This document shows positions 1 through 6,815 of a stretch of 64,000 bases of DNA, in pieces. The first letter of the stretch is position 1; every line of letters starts with the position of its first letter. This DNA is from JAOADN01 sp049323795 (GTDB lineage Bacteria > Pseudomonadota > Alphaproteobacteria > Rhodobacterales > Rhodobacteraceae). The stretch spans positions 124,001-188,000 of the forward strand of contig JBMOOH010000009.1 of NCBI GenBank assembly GCA_049323795.1, in the 5' to 3' direction. The translations under genes and the position numbers were made by a program. The notes under the pieces are model-generated. The model did no database searches. It was not told the DNA's origin and saw only the letters and a program-made list of their open reading frames with translations.

Positions 1-1
1 G

Positions 2-202
2 CTTGCCCGATCGGCGGCCGTCCAGGGCTATGGACTGCACGTCGAGAGCGCGGCGCTGGTCGAGGAGGACATCGGCGAAGGCCGACTCCGGGTGGTGTTC
101 GACCCGCAGGACGACCGTCCGGCCTACTTCATCGTGACCCCGCCCGGCCCGCAGCGCGCCGCGGCCCGGACGTTCGTGAGATGGCTGCGCGCCAGCGTCT
201 AG
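2..202 (+). CDS. LysR-family transcriptional regulator, C-terminal fragment
   Basis: Only the last 66 codons and the TAG stop lie in the window; the gene begins before base 1. The residues (AAVQGYGLHVESAALVEED near the start, then GRLRVVFD and a PP-x(5)-AARTFVRWLR ending) resemble the C-terminal end of the effector-binding domain of GcvA-type LysR regulators, where a 'G-x-G-x-A' segment is followed by 'L-V-x-D-D-L-x-x-G-x-L-V' and a closing F-x-x-W-L helix. The DNA-binding domain cannot be seen, so target and effector are unknown. It converges with the H-NS-like gene and their stops overlap by 4 nt. Confidence 0.6.
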   Translation, partial: LARSAAVQGYGLHVESAALVEEDIGEGRLRVVFDPQDDRPAYFIVTPPGPQRAAARTFVRWLRASV

Positions 203-510
203 ATTGCCAGATCGTCGAGCGACTTCCCTGCTGCGAGCGCCGCCTCGACCCAGCGCGGCCGCCGGCCCCGCCCGGTCCAGGTCTGGCTGCGGTCCGCGGG
301 GTTGGCGTATTTCGGACTGACCGTCCGCTTCGGACCCTTTCCGCCGGCCACAAGCTCGTCGAGCTCGAAACCCAGCGACCTGGCCGTTTCCGCGACGGCG
401 GCGAGCGCTTCCCTCTTTTTCCTGCTTTCGAATCCTGAAATGGCCCTGGCAACCCGCGATTGAAGATCCTTGAGTTCCTTCAGCGAAAGCGAGTCGAGAT
501 CGATATTCAC
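199..510 (-). CDS. hvrA: H-NS family nucleoid protein, HvrA-like
   Basis: A 103-residue protein with the two parts of the alphaproteobacterial H-NS family: an N-terminal oligomerisation helix (about 1-45, with LKELKDLQSRVARAI) and a C-terminal DNA-binding motif (about 68-103, KYANPADRSQTWTGRGRRPRW, then LAAGKSLDDLAI). The core of the 'P-S-Q-T-W-S-G-R-G-x-x-P-x-W' motif inserts into the minor groove of AT-rich DNA. The start is GTG at 510; a GGAG ribosome site (plus 519-522) sits 8 nt upstream. It lies downstream of regA in the same direction, the place held by hvrA in Rhodobacter capsulatus, so a role in modulating photosynthesis or redox genes is inferred from position. Confidence 0.8.
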   Translation of the reverse strand: MNIDLDSLSLKELKDLQSRVARAISGFESRKKREALAAVAETARSLGFELDELVAGGKGPKRTVSPKYANPADRSQTWTGRGRRPRWVEAALAAGKSLDDLAI

Positions 511-610
511 GTGCCGTTCTCCAAAATGGTGACACGAGTGTGTCTAATACTGTTCCTGAGGTATTGGAATATGCATTCCTCGGCACGTCGGGCCGGAAGG
601 CGGAAACTTC
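511..610 (-). promoter_or_regulatory. Leader/promoter region of the hvrA-like gene
   Basis: This 100-nt gap separates regA from the H-NS-like gene. It is AT-richer than its surroundings and holds two short inverted repeats: GGAAT-ATGC-ATTCC at 566-579 and GACAC-GAGT-GTGTC at about 531-544. These could be protein-binding sites or promoter elements; I cannot assign a factor. Confidence 0.3.
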
Positions 611-1165
611 CTATCGGGGACTTCTCTTGGCGAGAATGCGCTGAAGCGTCCGCCGGTGCATGCTGAGGCGGCGCGCGGTTTCGGAAACGTTTCGGTCGCA
701 GAGTTCGTAGACCCGCTGGATATGCTCCCACCGGACCCTGTCGGCGGACATCGGATTGTCCGGCGGGGGCGGCATGGCTTTGCGCCGCGACAGCAGCGCA
801 TTGGTAATGTCGTTGGCATCGGCCGGTTTCGAAAGGTAATCCGTCGCGCCGATCTTCACCGCCGCCACCGCGGTCGCGATCGCGCCGTATCCGGTCAGCA
901 CGACGATCCTGCAATCGGGGCGGCGTTCGCGCAGGGTTTCGACGACGTCGAGCCCGTTGCCGTCCTCGAGACGGAGGTCGATGACGGCATAGGCGGGCGG
1001 CCGCGCGACCGCGATGGCCTTGCCGGCTGCGACGCCCTCGGCCGTCACAGGCTCGAAACCCCGACGCTCCATCGCACGGGCAAGACGCGTCAGGAACGGT
1101 GCATCGTCATCCACAAGCAGAAGCGTACGGTCGTCGCCGAGGTCTTCGGTATGTTCTTCCGACAT
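611..1165 (-). CDS. regA: Redox response regulator RegA/PrrA/ActR
   Basis: A 184-residue response regulator. The receiver domain (about 14-125) has the acidic pocket VDDD at 18-21, the phosphoacceptor Asp63 in AVIDLRLEDG, and the lysine of the LSKPAD segment. A short linker of consecutive prolines (PPPPDNP) leads to the small Fis-type helix-turn-helix (about 140-184, ending HRRTLQRILAKRSPR), which is almost invariant in this family. Asp63 is the same residue number as in R. capsulatus RegA. It acts with RegB to control respiratory, photosynthetic, carbon- and nitrogen-fixation genes in response to redox state. It is divergent from regB, and senC, normally beside it, is absent. The ATG follows a GGAG ribosome site. 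Confidence 0.95.
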   Translation of the reverse strand: MSEEHTEDLGDDRTLLLVDDDAPFLTRLARAMERRGFEPVTAEGVAAGKAIAVARPPAYAVIDLRLEDGNGLDVVETLRERRPDCRIVVLTGYGAIATAVAAVKIGATDYLSKPADANDITNALLSRRKAMPPPPDNPMSADRVRWEHIQRVYELCDRNVSETARRLSMHRRTLQRILAKRSPR

Positions 1166-1430
1166 TGGTCTCCGCCTGTCCTTCAGGTCTTTCTAGCCTA
1201 CACTGCGCCACGGTCAAATGGGTCGCCGATCGGCAGGGCGGCAGGCCCGTCGCGCATCCGCGGGGCGCGCCCTTCCGGAAAGACGATCCTCCCGGAACCC
1301 GGGCCGCCGATCCGGTCAGGGAGCATCCCGACCTCTCAGGCGCAGATTGATCGCCCATGAGGGCCGGACTATCACTCGGGTCTGGCGTCACCCGGCGCGG
1401 GCGTACGAAGTGGGCAGCAGGCGGAAAGAC
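1166..1430. promoter_or_regulatory. Divergent regA-regB intergenic region
   Basis: A 265-nt gap between two divergent starts, where the promoters of both genes must lie. It carries no gene that I can support; in particular no senC/prrC remnant. A loose match to the published RegA/PrrA half-site pattern, TGCGCCA then GTCGC (1204-1226), is too degenerate to call. An alternative upstream start for regB (ATG 1218) would fill the gap, but the extra residues are arginine-rich and low in complexity. Confidence 0.4.
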
Positions 1431-2810
1431 ATGCGCGGGGACCTCCCCGGCGGGCTCGACGGCCGGAGCGAGTGGGTCCGCCTTCGCACCCTGATCGCGC
1501 TGCGCTGGGCGGCCATCGCGGGGCAGATCGCGGCGATCGCCGCGGCGGCCCTCATCTACGATCTGCAGATCGAGATCCCGCTGACGCTGGCCGTCGTCGG
1601 CGCGGCCGTCGCCTTCAACCTGACCGCAACGATCGTCTATCCGCCGAACCACCGGCTGTCGGAATCCGGCGCGGCGATGACCTTCCTGTTCGACTCGGTC
1701 CAGCTTGCCGTGCTCCTTGCCCTGACGGGCGGCCTGACCAACCCGTTCGCGGTGCTCATACTGGCGCCGGCGACGGTTGCGGCGACGGCGCTGCGTCCGC
1801 GGGCGGCGCTCTTCGTGGGCGCGGTCACGATCGCGCTGGTCACCGCGGTCGAGCTTGTCCACATGCCGCTGCGGCTTCCGGACGGAACGCCGCTGACGAT
1901 CCCGCCGCTGCTCGAATTCGGCCTCTGGATGGCGATCGTGACCGGGATCGTCTTCCTCGGTCTCTACGCCCAGCGCGTCGCGTCGGAGATCCACGCGATG
2001 AACGAGGCGCTGCTTGCCACCCAGATGGCACTGGCGCGCGAGCAGAAGCTCACCGATCTCGGGGGGGTGGTGGCGGCCGCCGCGCACGAGCTCGGCACGC
2101 CTCTCGCGACGATCAAGCTGGCCAGCACCGAACTCGGCGAGCTTCTGGCGGATCGGCCCGACCTGCGCGAGGACGCCCGCCTGATCGGCGCCCAGGCCGA
2201 CCGATGCCGCGACATCCTGCGGTCGATGGGCCGGACGGGAAAGGACGACCGGCACCTGCGGTCGGCGCCGCTGGCCGCGGTGCTGAAGGAGGCCGCAGAG
2301 CCGCATGCAAACCGCGGCAAGCGGGTGGTCATCGACGTGCCGGCGCTGTCCGCGGACGGACTGCGCCAGCCGGTCCTGAACCGGCGGCCCGAGATCATCC
2401 ACGGGCTGCGCAACCTTGTCCAGAACGCGGTGGACTTCGCGCAGGCGACGGTCTGGATCGAGGCCGACTGGACGTCCGACACCGCGCGCGTCACGATCAC
2501 CGACGACGGACCCGGCTTTCCGGCCGAGATGCTGGGCCTGATCGGCGACCCGTTCCTGCGCGGCCGGACCCGACCGTCGCGCCCCGGCCGGCCGGGGTAC
2601 GAAGGCATGGGCCTTGGCCTCTTCATCGCCAAGACCCTGCTCGAGCGGACCGGGGCCGAACTGACCTTCGCCAATGCAAGCGACCCGTTCCTGGCCGAGA
2701 ACGAACGGCCGGAGCGTTCCGGGGCCGTGGTCGAAGTGGCCTGGCCGCTGGCAGCGATCGCCGCCCGCGAGGACGAGTCGATCGGGCAGAATCCGCCGCT
2801 CGGCGCCTGA
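1431..2810 (+). CDS. regB: Redox sensor histidine kinase RegB/PrrB
   Basis: A 459-residue inner-membrane histidine kinase, taken from ATG 1431, which leaves the usual short N-terminus before the first membrane helix. Six hydrophobic segments fill residues about 20-190; the loop holds the ubiquinone-binding heptapeptide GGLTNPF. The H-box HELGTPLATIKL gives phospho-His219. The redox-active cysteine is present as Cys259 in DRCRDILRSMGR; the offset between this Cys and the H-box equals that in R. capsulatus RegB (His225/Cys265). The ATPase domain follows (N-box NLVQNAVDFAQA, G-boxes DDGPGFP and GMGLGLFI). It phosphorylates RegA when the quinone pool is reduced. Confidence 0.95.
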   Translation: MRGDLPGGLDGRSEWVRLRTLIALRWAAIAGQIAAIAAAALIYDLQIEIPLTLAVVGAAVAFNLTATIVYPPNHRLSESGAAMTFLFDSVQLAVLLALTGGLTNPFAVLILAPATVAATALRPRAALFVGAVTIALVTAVELVHMPLRLPDGTPLTIPPLLEFGLWMAIVTGIVFLGLYAQRVASEIHAMNEALLATQMALAREQKLTDLGGVVAAAAHELGTPLATIKLASTELGELLADRPDLREDARLIGAQADRCRDILRSMGRTGKDDRHLRSAPLAAVLKEAAEPHANRGKRVVIDVPALSADGLRQPVLNRRPEIIHGLRNLVQNAVDFAQATVWIEADWTSDTARVTITDDGPGFPAEMLGLIGDPFLRGRTRPSRPGRPGYEGMGLGLFIAKTLLERTGAELTFANASDPFLAENERPERSGAVVEVAWPLAAIAAREDESIGQNPPLGA

Positions 2811-2845
2811 CCCGGACAACCGCAGCATCCCGACGGGGCCTGAGC

Positions 2846-2861
2846 TTAACGCCGCATTAAC
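2846..2861 (+). promoter_or_regulatory. CtrA-binding site (full consensus)
   Basis: The 16-mer is TTAA, seven bases, TTAAC, a perfect match to the alphaproteobacterial CtrA box TTAA-N7-TTAAC. It lies 61 nt upstream of the ATG of the DivL-like gene and after the regB stop, a suitable place for direct control by the cell-cycle/motility regulator CtrA. No clear -35/-10 pair could be assigned with it. Confidence 0.6.
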
Positions 2862-2921
2862 CAGTCCTGACAAAAGGTTGCCGACAGGGGGCGAAGGCTC
2901 CCGTTCTGGAAGGCTAGGGTG

Positions 2922-4565
2922 ATGCTGTCTCAACTGGCGCTTGCGGGCCTGCTTGCGGCGATCTCGGTGACGTCCGCGGTTCTTGCGCTCTGGCTGCTGT
3001 CGCTCGGACTGGCAGGGCGCCGGACCGGACGGCGGGATGCCGGCGGCGACCTGCCCGAGAGGGCGGTATACCTCTTCGAGGACCGCGAGCTTCTGGACGC
3101 GACCGGCCCCGCCCGCGCCCTGCTGCGGGAGGCGCGCGGAACCGGGACCGACTGGGACCGGCTGCTTGCCGTCCTCGCACCGCACTTCACCGCGCTCGAG
3201 GACCGGCTGGCCGAGCTTGCCGAAGGCGGCGAGGTGGAGATAGGCGGCAATGGCGAGCCGCCGCTGTCGATCCGGGCCGCGCGGTCGAACGGAGTGACAC
3301 GGATCGAGGTCGCCGATCCGACCGCCGAAGGGCGCGGGGTGGTCGTGGACGGGCTGAGCAACCGTGCGGCCGAGGTCGAGATCTCGCTTCTGCGGTCGGC
3401 GCTGGCCGCGGCGCCGGTGCTGGTGTGGCGGACCGGGTCCGACGGAACCGTGGACTGGGCGAACCGCGCCTATCTGCAGCGCGCCGCCGACCACATCGGG
3501 GCTTCGGTGGGCGATCTGACCTGGCCGCTTCCGGTGCTCTTCGAAGGTCCGGCCCCGGTCCAGCCCGAGAGCCGGCGCCAGAGGCTCGTCTCGCCCGACC
3601 CGACCCGGGCGCAATGGTACGACGTGCGCAGGGTGCAGACGCCGGACGGCGCGATGCAGTTCGCCACGCCGATCGATGCGACGGTCCGGGCCGAGACGGC
3701 GCTCAGGGAATTCGTGCAGACGCTGACGAAGACCTTCGCGCAGCTTCCCATCGGCCTGGCGATCTTCGACCGCCAGCGCCAGCTCGCGCTGTTCAACCCG
3801 GCGCTCGTGGACCTGACGCGGCTCTGTCCCGAGGTGCTGTCGGCCCGTCCGACGCTGTTTGCCTTCCTCGATATCCTGCGCGAGGCACGGATGATCCCCG
3901 AGCCGAAGGACTATCACAGCTGGAGGCAGACGATGACCGACCTCGAGAGGGCCGCGTCCTCGGGACTCTACGAAGAGGCCTGGACGCTTCCCGGCGGCCA
4001 GACCTACCGCGTCACGGGGCGGCCGCACCCGGATGGCGCCGTCGCCTTCCTGTTCGAGGACATCACGGCCGACATCTCGCTCACCCGCCGCTTCCGCTCC
4101 GAGATCGAGATGGGCCAGGCGGTGATCGACAAGATCAGCGACGCCATCGCCGTCTTCTCGCAGGCCGGGACGATCGTGCTGTCGAATGTCGGCTACGCGG
4201 CGCTCTGGGGGACGGACCCGCAGCGGACGCTCGGCGCGGTGTCGGTCTCGGACGCCGCGCAGAGCTGGCAGAGGCTGTCGCGCAGGCCCGGGGCATGGGA
4301 CCGGGCGCGCGACTTCGTCACCGACATCGCACCGAGGTCGGATCTCGTGATAGAGGCCGAGCTGACCGACGGACAGCGCATCCTGTGCCGGCTTTCCCGG
4401 CTGAACGGCGGCGGCACGATGGTCAGGTTCCGCAGGATCGAGCGACCGCTCGTCACCGGGCGGAAGCTGCGGCTCGGCGCGCCATCCCTGGCGCCGGCCG
4501 CAGCGCCGGGAGGCGCATCTGGCCGGGCGGAGGGCGAGGCGGAGGGCGAGGCGCAGGAGGTCTGA
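2922..4565 (+). CDS. DivL-like PAS-domain membrane protein without kinase domain
   Basis: A 547-residue protein (ATG 2922; a GTG at 2919 is in frame). One membrane helix (about 3-30) is followed by an acidic linker and at least two or three PAS-like modules: about 160-260 (VLVWRTGSDGTVDWANRAYL), about 270-390 (LPIGLAIFDRQRQLALFNPA) and about 400-500 (DAIAVFSQAGTIVLSN). The chain stops in a low-complexity Ala/Gly/Glu tail, so the HisKA and ATPase domains of classical DivL are absent. As I recall, the PAS protein DivL of R. capsulatus, which acts on the CckA-ChpT-CtrA relay, lies close to regB, so this is its likely counterpart. The upstream CtrA box supports a feedback link. Confidence 0.65.
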   Translation: MLSQLALAGLLAAISVTSAVLALWLLSLGLAGRRTGRRDAGGDLPERAVYLFEDRELLDATGPARALLREARGTGTDWDRLLAVLAPHFTALEDRLAELAEGGEVEIGGNGEPPLSIRAARSNGVTRIEVADPTAEGRGVVVDGLSNRAAEVEISLLRSALAAAPVLVWRTGSDGTVDWANRAYLQRAADHIGASVGDLTWPLPVLFEGPAPVQPESRRQRLVSPDPTRAQWYDVRRVQTPDGAMQFATPIDATVRAETALREFVQTLTKTFAQLPIGLAIFDRQRQLALFNPALVDLTRLCPEVLSARPTLFAFLDILREARMIPEPKDYHSWRQTMTDLERAASSGLYEEAWTLPGGQTYRVTGRPHPDGAVAFLFEDITADISLTRRFRSEIEMGQAVIDKISDAIAVFSQAGTIVLSNVGYAALWGTDPQRTLGAVSVSDAAQSWQRLSRRPGAWDRARDFVTDIAPRSDLVIEAELTDGQRILCRLSRLNGGGTMVRFRRIERPLVTGRKLRLGAPSLAPAAAPGGASGRAEGEAEGEAQEV

Positions 4566-4614
4566 GCGGCCCGGCACCGCTTGCGGACGCCCGTGCCTGC
4601 GGTAAGGTCGCGGC

Positions 4615-5118
4615 ATGCCGCCCGGTCCCGGACCCCTCCACCTCACGCTGCCGCTCGCCGACACTGCCGCGACCGAGGCGCTCGGCACCGCCATAGCCCC
4701 GCTTGTCGGGCGGGGCGACGTGCTGCTGCTCGCAGGACCGATCGGCGCAGGCAAGACGCACTTCGCGCGGGCGCTCATCCAGTCGCGGCTCGCCGCGGCG
4801 GGACAGGCCGAAGAGGTGCCCTCGCCCACCTTCACCCTGGTTCAGACCTATGACGCAGGCGGGCTCGCCATCATCCACGCCGATCTCTACCGGCTGCCCG
4901 ATCGCGCGGACCTGGCGGAGCTCGGGCTGGACGAGGCGTCCGAGACCGCGCTGGTGCTGGTCGAATGGCCGGAGCGGATGCACGCGCCACCGCCGGACGC
5001 GCTGACCATCGGGTTCGGGATGGACGACGCGGGCCGGTCGCGCAGGGCGGACCTATCGGCACGCCATCCGCGCTGGGAACGGGTGCTTGCGGCGCTGGCC
5101 GCAGGATGGGCGCGATGA
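4615..5118 (+). CDS. tsaE: tRNA t6A37 synthesis ATPase TsaE
   Basis: A 167-residue P-loop ATPase of the TsaE (YjeE) family, which drives turnover of the TsaB-TsaD complex that makes N6-threonylcarbamoyl-adenosine at tRNA position 37. The Walker A motif is GPIGAGKTHF (usually G-D-L-G-A-G-K-T), followed by SPTFTLVQTYD and IHADLYRL, the family's second signature, and VLVEWPER for the Walker B region. Length matches the family. Its TGA overlaps the next gene's start in ATGA, so it is translationally coupled to the AmgK-MurU fusion. Confidence 0.93.
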   Translation: MPPGPGPLHLTLPLADTAATEALGTAIAPLVGRGDVLLLAGPIGAGKTHFARALIQSRLAAAGQAEEVPSPTFTLVQTYDAGGLAIIHADLYRLPDRADLAELGLDEASETALVLVEWPERMHAPPPDALTIGFGMDDAGRSRRADLSARHPRWERVLAALAAGWAR

Positions 5119-6815
5119 ACGGGGACGGCGGCGCGGCGGCGCGTCTTGTCGCGGCGGCGGGCTGGCGCGGCGCGTCCGTCGCGCCGGTCGCCGGGGACGC
5201 ATCGGCCCGGCGCTTCTCGCGGCTGTCGCTGCCCGGCCGCTCCGCGATCCTGATGGAGGATCCCGCGCCGGGAGGAGGTGCCTCGGCCGCGTTCGTCAGC
5301 ATGGCGGGCTGGCTCCGCGCGCAGGGCTATTCCGCGCCCGAGATCCTTGCCGCCGACATTGCGGCCGGCGTGCTTCTGGTCGAGGATCTGGGCGACATGC
5401 CCGCCGCACGCATCTGCGCCGCCGACCCCGATGCCGAGCGCGCGATCCACGACGCCGCCGCCGATCTTCTGGCCGACTTGCAGGGGCGACCCCCGCCGCC
5501 GGGCCTCGGGACGCTCGACGGGGAAGGACTTGCGGGCCTGACCGCCATCGTGGGCGAATGGCTTCTTCCCGGGCTCGGCCTGGTCCCCGACGAACCGGGC
5601 GCTTTCGGACGGGCGGTGCGGAAGGCATGGGATGCGCTGCCCGAGGCGCCGCTTGCCGTCAGCCTGCGGGACTTCTTCACCGGAAACATCGTCTGGCTGC
5701 CCGAGAGGCGCGGTCTCGCCCGGGTCGGGCTTCTCGACTTCCAGGACGCGGTGCTGGCGCATCCCGCCTACGACCTCGTCTCGCTCCTGCAGGACGCGCG
5801 GCGCGATCCGGGCGCGGGGATCGAGGCACGGGCAAAGGCCCGCCACATCGCGGCGACGGGCGCGGACCCCGAGGCCTTCGAGGCCGCCTATGCCCTGATG
5901 GGGGCGCAGCGGGCGCTCCGGATCCTCGGTGTCTTCGCACGGCTGGCACTGCGCGACGGCAAGCCCGGGTATCTGGCCCATGTCGGGCGGGTGCGGGCGA
6001 ACCTCGACCGGAACCTCGCGCATCCCTCGCTCGCCGAACTGCGCGAAATCGTGGCCGCACAGCTTCCGCCGATCGGTGCGGACGCGCTCAGCCGGCTTGG
6101 CGAGGCCTCCGGTGCGCATCCCCGCGCCGCGATGCTGTTCGCCGCCGGGTTCGGGACGCGGATGGGCAGCCTTGCGCAGACGACGCCGAAACCCCTGATC
6201 CGGGTGGCAGGGCGCGCGCTGCTGGACCACGCGCTCGACCAGACGGCCGGTGCGGGGGTGGAGCGGATCGTCATCAACCTGCACTACCTTGCCGACAGCA
6301 TCCGCCGGCATGTCGGGGCGGACGACCGGATCCTCTTCTCGGACGAGACCGACCTGATCCTCGAAACCGGCGGGGGCATCCGCAAGGCGCTGCCGCTGCT
6401 CGGGCGGGGTCCGGTGTTCACGCTGAACACGGACGCCGTGTGGACCGGGCCGAATCCGCTGGCCACCCTTCGTGCCCATTGGCGGCCGGACCGGATGGAC
6501 GCGCTGCTGCTGCTCGTGCCGCGCGGCCGGGCGACGGGCCATGCCGGGGCGGGGGACTTCCTGTGCGACGGGGACGGCCGGCTGTCGCGCGGACCGGGTG
6601 CGGTCTATACCGGCGCCCAGATCATCCGCACCGAACCCTTCGCGGCGGCGACCGATCGCGTCTTCTCGCAGAACGCCGTGTGGGACGGGATCGCGGCACG
6701 CGGGCGGCTTTTCGGCGTGCTCCATCCGGGCGGCTGGTGCGATGTCGGCCGGCCCGCGTCGATCCCCCTGGCCGAGCGGCTGCTCTCCGAGGCGGGGCGC
6801 GCCGATGCTGTTTGA
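5115..6815 (+). CDS. Fused MurNAc/GlcNAc anomeric kinase (AmgK) and MurNAc-1-P uridylyltransferase (MurU)
   Basis: One uninterrupted 566-residue frame joins two enzymes that are normally separate. Residues about 10-335 are an aminoglycoside-phosphotransferase-like sugar kinase: catalytic Asp186 in SLRDFFTGNIVWL, metal-binding Asp208 in GLLDFQDAVLAHPAYD. Residues about 338-560 are a sugar nucleotidyltransferase with the NTP-binding loop LFAAGFGTRM, the lysine of TPKPLI, and NTDAVWTG for the metal Asp. Together they would turn recycled MurNAc into UDP-MurNAc, bypassing de novo synthesis. There is no stop between the parts, though ATG 6132 could give a free MurU. Start 5115 (ATGA overlap with tsaE) is preferred; 5106 is possible. 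Confidence 0.85.
   Translation: MNGDGGAAARLVAAAGWRGASVAPVAGDASARRFSRLSLPGRSAILMEDPAPGGGASAAFVSMAGWLRAQGYSAPEILAADIAAGVLLVEDLGDMPAARICAADPDAERAIHDAAADLLADLQGRPPPPGLGTLDGEGLAGLTAIVGEWLLPGLGLVPDEPGAFGRAVRKAWDALPEAPLAVSLRDFFTGNIVWLPERRGLARVGLLDFQDAVLAHPAYDLVSLLQDARRDPGAGIEARAKARHIAATGADPEAFEAAYALMGAQRALRILGVFARLALRDGKPGYLAHVGRVRANLDRNLAHPSLAELREIVAAQLPPIGADALSRLGEASGAHPRAAMLFAAGFGTRMGSLAQTTPKPLIRVAGRALLDHALDQTAGAGVERIVINLHYLADSIRRHVGADDRILFSDETDLILETGGGIRKALPLLGRGPVFTLNTDAVWTGPNPLATLRAHWRPDRMDALLLLVPRGRATGHAGAGDFLCDGDGRLSRGPGAVYTGAQIIRTEPFAAATDRVFSQNAVWDGIAARGRLFGVLHPGGWCDVGRPASIPLAERLLSEAGRADAV

Noticed and set aside
501..516. TTCACGTG core near the hvrA start as a third parS site
   Set aside because: Only about 8 of 16 positions fit; the outer arm positions do not match, unlike the two 14/16 sites near parAB.
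1204..1226. Possible RegA/PrrA binding site in the regA-regB gap
   Set aside because: TGCGCCA and GTCGC fit the degenerate motif with a mismatch and a loose spacer; in such GC-rich DNA a match of this quality is expected by chance.
1107..4835. Very long open frame on the minus strand opposite regB and the PAS gene
   Set aside because: Long antisense frames arise in GC-rich DNA where stop codons are rare. It is Arg/Gly/Pro-rich, with no domain, and lies over clearly real genes.
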